Source of the DNA: Bacteroidota bacterium
Lineage (GTDB): Bacteria; Bacteroidota; Ignavibacteria; Kapaibacteriales; UBA2268
Assembly: GCA_017428585.1 (NCBI GenBank)
Contig: JAFRQN010000123.1
Span: 1-5,894, forward strand
DNA: 5,894 bases
Direction: 5' to 3'
This document shows, one piece after another, positions 1 to 5,894 of this stretch. Under the pieces are notes generated by a model. It made no database searches. It was not told the DNA's origin and worked only from the letters and a program-made list of their open reading frames with translations. How positions within the stretch are numbered: the first letter of the stretch is position 1; each line of letters starts with the position of its first letter. The position numbers and the translations under genes are program-made.

Positions 1-69
1 AACAATATTCTGTTATATTATTTGCTTAAGTATTAGATTTAATTAAAATTAATAAACAATCAACAATTC

Positions 70-100
70 AAAATCAATAATTTAGCACAAAATTGATTTT
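70..100. repeat. AT-rich inverted repeat downstream of lpxA
   Basis: Two perfect 9-base arms, AAAATCAAT at 70-78 and ATTGATTTT at 92-100, flank a 13-base loop. The repeat lies about 40 bases past the lpxA stop codon. On the minus strand the right-hand arm ends in TTTT, but no longer T-run follows, and the stem has only one G-C pair. It could be a weak end-of-operon hairpin or a chance palindrome in AT-rich DNA. Nothing else recognisable lies in bases 1-138: no ATG-started minus-strand frame and only tiny plus-strand frames. Confidence 0.3.
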
Positions 101-138
101 ATGAAATGTGGATTAAAAAATTAAATTTTATTAATAAA

Positions 139-921
139 TTATCTAATAATTCCACGTTCTGAATTTTTAACAAAGTCTATGCAATGTTTTATTTCGTCAA
201 TTATATTATTTTCGCCTTTGTCTTCGATATATTTTTTTATACCATCAGAATTATTATAACCGCTTAAAATTAAATATTTATAAAATTCATTTAAATCTAA
301 TAATGTTTGTTTTTCAAAACCGCGTCTTTTTAATCCTACTATATTTAATCCATGAAAAGCAGGTTTTCTATCTGATAGAATATAAGGCGGAACATCTTTG
401 GTTATAATTACATCGGCTGCTGTCATAACATGGCATCCAATTTTGCAAAATTGATGTACTTTTGTAAAAGCGCCAAAAACAACCCAATCTTCTACTTCTA
501 CATGGCCGCCTAATTGAGTTGCGTTTGACATAATAATATTGTTTCCTACAATACAATCATGAGCAATATGCGAATAGGCAAGAAGCATATTGTCATTTCC
601 TAAATATGTTTCGCCATGAGCCGCTGTTCCTTTATTAATAGTGCAAAATTCTCTTATTATATTATTATTGCCAACTTTTACGTGAGTTTTTTCGCCGTTA
701 TATTTTTTATCCTGTGGGTCTGTTCCTATTATTACAGATGAATATATAGTATTGTTTTCTCCAATAATAGCATCTTTACCAATAACACAATGAGATCTTA
801 TCTCTGTATTATCACCAATAACAACATTATCTTCAATAATTGTATAAGGTCCAATTTTAACATTTTTTCCTAAATTTGCAGATTTAGAAACCAATGCTGT
901 ACTATGTATATTTTGTTCCAT
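139..921 (-). CDS. lpxA: UDP-N-acetylglucosamine O-acyltransferase LpxA
   Basis: LpxA catalyses the first step of lipid A synthesis, moving a 3-hydroxyacyl chain from acyl-ACP to the 3-OH of UDP-GlcNAc in the cytoplasm. The 260 residues match the usual family length. Residues 1 to about 185 form imperfect hexapeptide repeats (IGPYTI, VIGDNT, IIGENN and others) that fold as a left-handed beta-helix. The rest is the helical C-terminal domain, containing GLKRRGF (196-202) and ending SERGIIR. The catalytic histidine should be His121 in SHIAHDC, with His118, His140 and His156 (VHQFC) at the other conserved positions; Gln70-Asp71 and Lys73 match the sugar-nucleotide contact segment. The residue aligning with E. 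coli ruler Gly173 is Ala169, and E. coli Glu200 is replaced by Val195. The ATG start directly precedes the first repeat and has no Shine-Dalgarno sequence. The gene lies 41 bases downstream of lpxC-fabZ, probably in the same transcript. Confidence 0.96.
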   Translation of the reverse strand: MEQNIHSTALVSKSANLGKNVKIGPYTIIEDNVVIGDNTEIRSHCVIGKDAIIGENNTIYSSVIIGTDPQDKKYNGEKTHVKVGNNNIIREFCTINKGTAAHGETYLGNDNMLLAYSHIAHDCIVGNNIIMSNATQLGGHVEVEDWVVFGAFTKVHQFCKIGCHVMTAADVIITKDVPPYILSDRKPAFHGLNIVGLKRRGFEKQTLLDLNEFYKYLILSGYNNSDGIKKYIEDKGENNIIDEIKHCIDFVKNSERGIIR

Positions 922-962
922 AAGTATATTATTTTTTTATAAATTATATATAAATTTTATTG

Positions 963-2348
963 TTATCTATCTACCAATGCAGCTGAAAATTCTGCTTCCG
1001 CAACAACCTTCCCGTCAACAAAAATAGTTCCTTTATATACATATAATCCAAATTTATTAGAAATTATATTTATATCTATAACTAATTGATCTCCCGGTAC
1101 AACAGGCTGTTTGAAGCGTACATTTTTCATACCTGTAAAATACATTAATTTAGTATTAGGTTCTATGCAGTTCCAAAGATATAAGCCGCCTACCTGAGCC
1201 ATAGCTTCGCAAAGAAGTACGCCCGGCATTATAGGTTTTCCAGGAAAATGACCTTGGAAGAATGGTTCATTTACAGTAACATTTTTAATACCGATAATTC
1301 GTTTTTCATCCATATCAAAGTGGATAATTTTATCAACGAGCAAAAATGGGAATCTATGCGGTATTATGTCTAAAATTTTGTAAATATCAAGAACTGGAGT
1401 AGTATGTATAGGATTTCTTTTTTCTTCTTTAATTTTCTTTAAGTATTGTTTGCGGACTAATTTCGCAAATTCGAAATTGCTTGCATGGCCTGGACGCGCA
1501 GCAAGTACCTGCATCTTTAGAGGAACGCCGACTAAAGATAAATCGCCAAGCATATCTAATAATTTGTGTCTTGCTGGTTCATTCTTAAAACGCAGTTCAT
1601 GACCATTCAAAATTCCAGTACTTACGTTGTCTTTAACTTCTATATTGAATATACTTTTTAATCTTTGTTTTATATCTTCTGTTATTTCTTTATCAATAAT
1701 TACAACAGCGCTGTCGCAGCTTCCGCCTTTGATTAATCCTGCTTTGCTCAACATTTCTACTTCTGATAAGAAACAGAAAGTACGAGCAGATGAAAATTCT
1801 TTTATAAATTCCTTTTTTAAATCAAATAATCCAGAATGCTGGCTGCCTAAAGCATCATTGAAATAATCAACCATTACAGTGATTCTGTATGTATCTAAAG
1901 GAAGACCAACGATATCAACCTGTTTTTCTTCGTTTTTAAAATATACTTGATCCTTTAATTCAAAGTATTTGCGTTCAGCGTCTAACTCTACTATACCGAC
2001 GCTGAGCAAAGCATCAACAAATGCTTTAGAACTTCCATCTTTTACAGGAGGTTCATTATTGGTTAATTCTATAATGCAATTATCTATTTCAAGTCCAACA
2101 AGGGCAGCTAAAACATGTTCCACAGTATGAACTTCAACATTTCCAATACCTAAAGTAGTGCCTCTTGAAATATCAACTACATATTCTGTTAAAGCTGGTA
2201 TTTCGACACGTTCTTCTAAATCGGTTCTTACAAAAACATAGTGAGTGTTTGCTGGAGCAGGTTTGAATGTTATTGTTGATTCATTTCCTGTATGTAATCC
2301 TATTCCTGATATTGAGACAGGTTTTGCTATTGTAGTCTGCTTTTCCAT
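963..2348 (-). CDS. lpxC-fabZ: Bifunctional LpxC deacetylase / FabZ 3-hydroxyacyl-ACP dehydratase fusion
   Basis: One uninterrupted 461-residue frame joins two enzymes. Residues 1 to about 300 are LpxC, the zinc-dependent deacetylase of UDP-3-O-acyl-GlcNAc that commits the pathway to lipid A. It shows GIGLHTG (15-21), the zinc-site TVEH (His78, with Glu77), the ARTF segment (188-191), HKLLD (His261, Lys262, Asp265) and the general acid/base His288 in RPGHAS. A charged linker (about 300-318, KKIKEEKRN) leads into FabZ, which dehydrates 3-hydroxyacyl-ACP in fatty acid elongation. Its hot-dog fold has catalytic His367 in GHFPGKP and Glu381 in EAMAQ, 14 residues apart as in E. coli FabZ. Both active sites look complete. 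The fusion is well known in Bacteroidota and Chlorobiota. The ATG start falls just before the LpxC motif block; upstream is AT-rich with no Shine-Dalgarno. It appears to be first in its operon, with lpxA following and clpP divergent. Confidence 0.97.
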   Translation of the reverse strand: MEKQTTIAKPVSISGIGLHTGNESTITFKPAPANTHYVFVRTDLEERVEIPALTEYVVDISRGTTLGIGNVEVHTVEHVLAALVGLEIDNCIIELTNNEPPVKDGSSKAFVDALLSVGIVELDAERKYFELKDQVYFKNEEKQVDIVGLPLDTYRITVMVDYFNDALGSQHSGLFDLKKEFIKEFSSARTFCFLSEVEMLSKAGLIKGGSCDSAVVIIDKEITEDIKQRLKSIFNIEVKDNVSTGILNGHELRFKNEPARHKLLDMLGDLSLVGVPLKMQVLAARPGHASNFEFAKLVRKQYLKKIKEEKRNPIHTTPVLDIYKILDIIPHRFPFLLVDKIIHFDMDEKRIIGIKNVTVNEPFFQGHFPGKPIMPGVLLCEAMAQVGGLYLWNCIEPNTKLMYFTGMKNVRFKQPVVPGDQLVIDINIISNKFGLYVYKGTIFVDGKVVAEAEFSAALVDR

Positions 2349-2372
2349 TAAAATTAAATGTTATATATTTAA

Positions 2373-2402
2373 ATTATAATAAAATATTATTATAAAAATC
2401 AA
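2373..2402 (-). promoter_or_regulatory. Candidate sigma70-like promoter for lpxC-fabZ
   Basis: Read on the minus strand, TTGATT (2402-2397) and a perfect TATAAT (2378-2373) are separated by 18 bases and would place the transcript start about 15-20 bases before the lpxC start codon. An alternative Bacteroidetes-type -7 box, TAAATTTG (2424-2417), lies further upstream but has only a poor TTTT match at its -33 position. The region is extremely AT-rich, so either match could be chance. Placement between divergent genes is the main support that some promoter is here. Confidence 0.3.
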
Positions 2403-2476
2403 AATTTTACAAAATTCAAATTTACGAAAAAAAAGTAATTTATTAAAACATATTATAGATAATTTTGTTAAAAATT

Positions 2477-2507
2477 TTTGAATAATAAGAAAAAAATATT
2501 ATATTTG
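2477..2507 (+). promoter_or_regulatory. Candidate Bacteroidetes-type promoter for clpP
   Basis: TTTG at 2477-2480, a 19-base spacer, then TATATTTG at 2500-2507 match the -33 (TTTG) and -7 (TAnnTTTG) elements described for the Bacteroidetes primary sigma factor, with suitable spacing. The transcript would start near 2513, giving a leader of about 60 bases before the clpP ATG at 2574. This also argues against a TTG start at 2478, which would lie within the promoter. The match is exact, but the background is AT-rich and the consensus is short. Confidence 0.42.
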
Positions 2508-2573
2508 AAAATAGTACAAAAGAAATTGTTTTTTAACACAAAATACATTTATTTAATTAAATATAGCGGTATT

Positions 2574-3152
2574 ATGAGTTATTTAGTTCCAATGGTTATA
2601 GAGCAGACTGCTCGTGGTGAAAGATCTTTTGATATATACTCAAGATTATTGAAAGATAGAATTATTTTTATTGGCGGTCCTATTGATGATAGTACAGCAA
2701 GTCTTACTATCGCACAATTATTATTTTTAGCAAGCGAAGATAGCAAAAAGGATATTAGTTTATATATAAATTCTCCAGGCGGAGTAGTTAGCGCTGGCTT
2801 GGCTATATATGATACTATTCAATATGTAAAACCAGATGTACAAACAATCTGTGTAGGTATGGCTGCATCTATGGCACAAGTATTATTATGTGCAGGTACA
2901 AAAGGCAAAAGATATGCTTTGCCGCATTCTCAAATTATGATGCATCAGCCATCAGGCGGTACTCAAGGCCAATCAGCTGATATAGAAATTTATGCTAAAA
3001 ATATATTGACAACAAGAGATACTTTATATCAAATTATTTCTAAGCATACAGGCAAAAAAATTGAAACCATAAGAAAAGATGCAGATAGAGATTATTATAT
3101 GTCTGCTGAAGAAGCAAAGAAATATGGAATCATTGATAATATATTAGAATAG
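2574..3152 (+). CDS. clpP: ATP-dependent Clp protease proteolytic subunit ClpP
   Basis: ClpP is a serine protease that forms a double-ring chamber and degrades unfolded or tagged proteins delivered by ClpX or ClpA-type unfoldases in the cytoplasm. From the ATG at 2574 it has 192 residues, close to the mature family length, beginning MSYLVPMVIEQ so that almost no propeptide is present. The catalytic triad is complete: Ser99 in GMAASMA, His124 in MMHQPSGG and Asp173 in DRDYY, with the spacings (25 and 49) of the E. coli enzyme. The SPGGVV oxyanion segment is at 68-73. GMAASMA resembles Bacteroidetes ClpP, while LVPMVIEQT and SPGGVV resemble proteobacterial forms. The frame stays open upstream to a TTG at 2478, but those 32 codons match no family N-terminus. 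There is no Shine-Dalgarno. The gene stands alone: no tig or clpX is adjacent, and a terminator follows 20 bases after the stop. Confidence 0.96.
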   Translation: MSYLVPMVIEQTARGERSFDIYSRLLKDRIIFIGGPIDDSTASLTIAQLLFLASEDSKKDISLYINSPGGVVSAGLAIYDTIQYVKPDVQTICVGMAASMAQVLLCAGTKGKRYALPHSQIMMHQPSGGTQGQSADIEIYAKNILTTRDTLYQIISKHTGKKIETIRKDADRDYYMSAEEAKKYGIIDNILE

Positions 3153-3172
3153 AATAATTTATTAAAGAGCAT

Positions 3173-3207
3173 AAAAAAAAGAGTAATTTTTAATTACTCT
3201 TTTTTTT
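3173..3207. terminator. Bidirectional intrinsic terminator between clpP and macB
   Basis: A perfect 16-base inverted repeat encloses a 3-base TTT loop. The left arm is eight A then GAGTAATT (3173-3188), and the right arm is AATTACTC then eight T (3192-3207). In either direction a GAGTAATT/AATTACTC stem is followed by a run of eight U, the classic intrinsic terminator form. It lies 20 bases after the clpP stop and 24 bases before the end of the convergent macB, so it most likely ends both transcripts. Confidence 0.9.
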
Positions 3208-3231
3208 ATAATTTCAGCATTAATACATATT

Positions 3232-4449
3232 TTATTCATATCTTAATGCAGCAATAGGATCAAGCCTTGCAGCTTTTTTGGCTGGATACCAACCAAAGAA
3301 GATACCTGTTGCAGCACATACAAAGAATGATATAAATATTGCTTTTATACTTAATACATACGGCCAATTTAAGACAATTGCCAAAATATATGATAGTATT
3401 AATCCAAAAATAATTCCTATAATACCGCCTATAAGACTTAAAATAATACTTTCTGCTAAAAACTGCAATAATATATCTTTGTTTTGAGCGCCTATTGCCA
3501 TTCTTAATCCAATTTCTTTAGTACGTTCTGTTACAGTAACATACATAATATTCATGATGCCGATGCCGCCAACAACTAATGATATTGAAGCTATTGCTGA
3601 CAATAAAATAGTTAATGCTTGCGTTACCTTGCTTATAGATGATATTATTGCTTCCTGCGTCATTATTTCAAAATCGTCTTCCTTATTGCCATCTATTTTA
3701 TGAGAATTTCTTAAAATGTATGTTAATTCAGTAGCAGCTAATTCTGATTCTTCTTCAGATGTAGCAGATGCATAAAACATATTATAATGATTTATTGCCA
3801 TAAATCGTCTCTGTATAGTTGTATATGGAGCAAATACTATATCATCAGGATCTTGTCCATCTTGGCTGCTGCCTTTTGATTTCAATATTCCAATAACTTT
3901 CATCGGTATATTCCCAAAACGAATAACTTTTCCAATAGGATCTTCTGATGGGAATAGTTCTTTTAAAACAGTTTGACCTATAACACATACTTTTGCTAAT
4001 TCCTTGATATTTTGTTCATCAAACATAATACCTCGTTCTAATTCAAAATTGCGAATTTCCAAAAAGTCTGGCGATACGCCGTTAATTAAACAAGGATGAT
4101 TTTTCGAACCATAAATACCTTGAGCAGATGCGTTAACCATAGGTGAAATGTATTTTATATATCGAGTATTGTTAGATATCAATTTATAGTCTTTTGATGT
4201 TAGGCATTTTGAGTTTGTGTTTCCCATGTTTACACCTCCTCTTCTTTGCCAAGAAGGCATAACCATTATTAAATTAGAACCCATTGCTGAAAATTCTTTT
4301 TTAACATTGATAGTGGAAGCCTGTCCAAGACTGACCATTGCTATTACAGATGAAATACCTATAATAATACCTAACATTGTTAAAAGACTTCTAATTTTAT
4401 TTCGCAATAATGCTGTTATAGCTATCTTTACTAAATTTAATATATTCAT
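3232..4449 (-). CDS. macB: MacB-type ABC transporter permease (FtsX fold)
   Basis: This is the membrane subunit of a MacAB-type exporter. In this family ATP hydrolysis in the cytoplasm is coupled to movement of a large periplasmic domain that drives substrates through MacA and an outer-membrane TolC-type channel. The 405 residues show the standard plan: an amphipathic start (MNILNLVKIAITALLRNKIR), TM1 at about 22-42 (LLTMLGIIIGISSVIAMVSLG), a periplasmic MacB_PCD domain at about 45-275, then FtsX-fold TM2 (about 278-303), TM3 (about 331-360) and TM4 (about 368-388). The coupling segment TERTKEIGLRMAIGA (308-321) and the end PAKKAARLDPIAALRYE are highly typical. Unlike E. coli MacB, the ATPase is a separate gene 34 bases upstream. 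The substrate cannot be read from the sequence. Codon 75 is an ATG preceded by a strong internal Shine-Dalgarno-like site. A LolC/E identity is less likely because a MacA-like gene is in the operon. Confidence 0.93.
   Translation of the reverse strand: MNILNLVKIAITALLRNKIRSLLTMLGIIIGISSVIAMVSLGQASTINVKKEFSAMGSNLIMVMPSWQRRGGVNMGNTNSKCLTSKDYKLISNNTRYIKYISPMVNASAQGIYGSKNHPCLINGVSPDFLEIRNFELERGIMFDEQNIKELAKVCVIGQTVLKELFPSEDPIGKVIRFGNIPMKVIGILKSKGSSQDGQDPDDIVFAPYTTIQRRFMAINHYNMFYASATSEEESELAATELTYILRNSHKIDGNKEDDFEIMTQEAIISSISKVTQALTILLSAIASISLVVGGIGIMNIMYVTVTERTKEIGLRMAIGAQNKDILLQFLAESIILSLIGGIIGIIFGLILSYILAIVLNWPYVLSIKAIFISFFVCAATGIFFGWYPAKKAARLDPIAALRYE
4225..4240 (-). other. Shine-Dalgarno-like site and in-frame ATG inside macB
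   Basis: On the minus strand a full AGGAGGT (4240-4234) is followed after 6 bases (GTAAAC) by ATG (4227-4225), which is codon 75 of macB, in frame. The DNA encodes part of RRGGVNMG in the periplasmic domain. None of the real starts in the window has a comparable site. In a Bacteroidota-like organism that makes little use of Shine-Dalgarno pairing, the site may simply be tolerated. A product starting here would lack TM1, so it is unlikely to be a working permease. Confidence 0.4.
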
Positions 4450-4483
4450 ATTTTATTAATTTTTATCATTAATAATTAATAAT

Positions 4484-5227
4484 TTAATCAACTTCTGGTG
4501 GAGGCAATTTTTCTAATGCTTCTTTTGCTGATATAGGAGTAACCTCAGTATCTTTAATTATATGACCATCTCTAAGAAGTATTATTCTATCTGTAAAAGC
4601 CGATATATCAGGTTCATGCGTTACAAAAGCTATTGTTTTTCCTTGACTGTGCAAATCTTGGAATAATGTCATTATTTCGTATGAAGTACGCGTATCTAAG
4701 TTGCCGGTAGCTTCATCTGCCAATAAAATAACAGGATCGTTTACTAATGCTCTTGCAATAGCAACTCTCTGCTGCTGACCGCCTGATAATTGATTAGGCA
4801 TGTGATTCATCCTTGATTCCAGTCCGACAGCCTTTAATGCTTCTATTGCACGATCACGCTTTTCTTTTGCAGGTATTTTATTATTATATAATAAAGGCAG
4901 CATTACATTATCAATAGCTGTAGTTCGTGCTAATAAATTATAGTTTTGAAAAACAAATCCTATTTTTGTGTTTCTTATTTTCGATAATTCTGACTTTGAA
5001 CGAGTGCTGATTTTTACTCCATCAATACTGTATTCTCCAGATGTAGGCGTATCTAAACAACCAAGTATATTAAGCAGTGTAGATTTTCCAGAACCGCTTG
5101 TACCCATGATGCTGACAAATTCTCCTTCATAGATGCTGAAGGAAACATGTTTTAAAGCATGGACGTCTTCTGAACCTACTCTGAATACTCTTGACAATTT
5201 ATCTATCTTTATTATTTCATTTTTCAT
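4484..5227 (-). CDS. MacB/LolD-family ABC transporter ATP-binding protein
   Basis: This 247-residue ATPase subunit powers the permease encoded 34 bases downstream. All nucleotide-binding motifs are present in order: Walker A GTSGSGKST (42-50), Q-loop Gln94 in VFQNYNLLA, signature LSGGQQQR (147-154), Walker B VILLADE with catalytic Glu172, D-loop GNLD (175-178) and switch His204 in VTHEPD. The usual ADEPTGNLD reads ADEATGNLD here, a Pro-to-Ala change that should not abolish activity. The 225-residue core is that of the MacB/LolD/FtsE group, and an extra acidic/proline tail (about 230-247, ending LPPPEVD) follows. It is cytoplasmic and probably acts as a dimer with a permease dimer. The ATG is the natural start, just before the first beta-strand, and it has no Shine-Dalgarno. 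MacB-type is preferred to LolD because the operon also encodes a MacA-like protein. Confidence 0.94.
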   Translation of the reverse strand: MKNEIIKIDKLSRVFRVGSEDVHALKHVSFSIYEGEFVSIMGTSGSGKSTLLNILGCLDTPTSGEYSIDGVKISTRSKSELSKIRNTKIGFVFQNYNLLARTTAIDNVMLPLLYNNKIPAKEKRDRAIEALKAVGLESRMNHMPNQLSGGQQQRVAIARALVNDPVILLADEATGNLDTRTSYEIMTLFQDLHSQGKTIAFVTHEPDISAFTDRIILLRDGHIIKDTEVTPISAKEALEKLPPPEVD

Positions 5228-5282
5228 ATTAAAAGCAAATAATTATTTATATAATAAATTATTATATGAGTTAGATGTTATA

Positions 5283-5894
5283 TTAACGTTTTTTTCGTTC
5301 AGGAGGTCCGCCGAACATACTTGAACCCTTTTCTATAGGAAATGCAGATTCTGTTATTGATGTTACTACTACATCTGATGTAGATAATCCGCTTTCTATG
5401 ATAGAATTAGCTCCATCATTTATACCAACAGTTATAGTTTTTTGTTTGAGCTTATTGCCTTCTTTTGTCCATACTATTTTTGTTTTTATATTTTTTAAGC
5501 TCTCTGTAATGTTGGTTGGCGGTATCTTAGAATCAATTTTAATATTTTGTTTTTCTAATTTTTTCTGCGTTTCATCAGTGATATTTAGATATAATGCACT
5601 CAATGGAATTATAAGTCCTTTTTGGTTATCAACAACAATAGAAACATTTGCTGTCATTCCAGGGAATAACTTTTCATCTTCGTTTGGAGCATCTATTATA
5701 ACTCTATATGTAACAACGTTTGCTGTTACTGTTGGTTCTAAACGTACTTGTCTTACTGTACCTTGGAATACGTCATCAGGATAAGCATCTACAGTAAATG
5801 TTACAGATTGACCTGCTTTTACTTGTCCTATATCTGCTTCATCTACATTTGCTTCTACCTGCATGTGTTTCAAATCATTAGCTATTGTAAAAAT
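5283..5894 (-). CDS. macA: MacA-like periplasmic membrane fusion protein (HlyD/RND-MFP family), 5' part missing
   Basis: The gene runs off the right window edge; 203 C-terminal codons are visible, beginning IFTIANDLKHMQVEAN. In the family this periplasmic adaptor links the inner-membrane MacB pump to an outer-membrane channel. Visible parts are the beta-barrel domain (visible residues about 9-90, with VDEADIGQVKAGQ and GTVRQVRLEPTVTANVVTY), the strand IIPLSALYL (95-103), an insert of about 30 charged residues (105-136) with no obvious fold, and a membrane-proximal domain (about 138-185, VGINDGANSIIESGL). A short tail rich in Gly, Pro and basic residues ends GGPPERKKR. The N-terminal anchor, coiled-coil hairpin and lipoyl halves must lie beyond the edge. 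It probably leads the operon, with the ATPase 55 bases downstream. A TTG at 5873 could pass for a start, but the frame continues with family-typical sequence before it. Confidence 0.9.
   Translation of the reverse strand: MFTIANDLKHMQVEANVDEADIGQVKAGQSVTFTVDAYPDDVFQGTVRQVRLEPTVTANVVTYRVIIDAPNEDEKLFPGMTANVSIVVDNQKGLIIPLSALYLNITDETQKKLEKQNIKIDSKIPPTNITESLKNIKTKIVWTKEGNKLKQKTITVGINDGANSIIESGLSTSDVVVTSITESAFPIEKGSSMFGGPPERKKR

Noticed and set aside
1627..1866. Plus-strand open frame of 79 codons antisense to lpxC
   Set aside because: It is a shadow of the LpxC catalytic domain, with no promoter, ribosome site or recognisable protein features.
2046..2052. AGGAGGT on the plus strand inside lpxC-fabZ
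   Set aside because: It is antisense to the EPPVKDGS coding stretch and is not followed by a plausible start codon and frame.
2478..2573. Upstream extension of clpP to a TTG start, adding 32 residues
   Set aside because: The added Lys/Ile/Tyr-rich residues match no ClpP N-terminus, the ATG at 2574 begins the family-typical MSYLVPMVIEQ, and the TTG lies inside the candidate promoter.
4217..4459. Plus-strand open frame of 80 codons with hydrophobic stretches, antisense to the macB start
   Set aside because: Its hydrophobicity mirrors the macB TM1 coding sequence on the other strand; there is no independent support.
5228..5282. AT-rich near-palindrome between the ATPase and macA genes
   Set aside because: The arms are imperfect and contain only A and T, so no stable hairpin is expected; it looks like ordinary intergenic composition within an operon.
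5301..5307. AGGAGGT on the plus strand near the end of macA
   Set aside because: No ATG or GTG follows at a usable distance with an open frame; it is the complement of the codons for Gly-Pro-Pro-Glu in macA.
5398..5784. Plus-strand open frame of 128 codons antisense to macA
   Set aside because: Its translation is a low-complexity mix of Phe, Ile, Ser and Thr with no family resemblance, while the opposite strand encodes a clear membrane fusion protein.

Overview
This is an AT-rich window (roughly 30% G+C by eye) from a Gram-negative, lipid A-producing bacterium. Several features point to the Bacteroidota/Chlorobiota (FCB) group: LpxC and FabZ are fused in one polypeptide, the gene starts lack Shine-Dalgarno sequences, a Bacteroidetes-style TTTG/TAnnTTTG promoter lies upstream of clpP, and ClpP carries a GMAASMA active-site segment. 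The proteins do not look like those of typical Bacteroidales: LpxA and the ClpP N-terminus look more like Chlorobi or proteobacterial forms. A deep or divergent FCB lineage is my best guess, and Elusimicrobiota is an alternative I cannot exclude.

Layout, left to right. Bases 1-138 are a gene-free AT-rich tail with one weak inverted repeat. Next are two minus-strand lipid A genes, lpxA (139-921) and the lpxC-fabZ fusion (963-2348), 41 bases apart and read as fabZ/lpxC then lpxA. A 225-base divergent region (2349-2573) carries candidate promoters for both directions. clpP (2574-3152) runs on the plus strand and ends at a perfect 35-base hairpin with A/T tails (3173-3207), which can serve as terminator for both clpP and the convergent operon from the right. 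That operon, read right to left, is a MacA-like membrane fusion protein (5283-5894, cut at the window edge), a MacB-type ATPase (4484-5227) and a MacB-type FtsX-fold permease (3232-4449).

How the genes work together. LpxA acylates UDP-GlcNAc and the LpxC half of the fusion deacetylates the product, which commits it to lipid A. The FabZ half belongs to fatty acid elongation and competes for the same 3-hydroxyacyl-ACP pool. ClpP is a separate protein quality-control unit. The three transporter genes form the inner-membrane and periplasmic parts of a MacAB-type tripartite exporter; an outer-membrane TolC-like partner is not in the window.

I see no mobile element, CRISPR array, RNA gene or clearly novel system. 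The main points of interest are the gene fusion, a strong internal Shine-Dalgarno-like site inside macB in a region whose real starts have none, the promoter pattern, and the substitution at the acyl-chain ruler position of LpxA.
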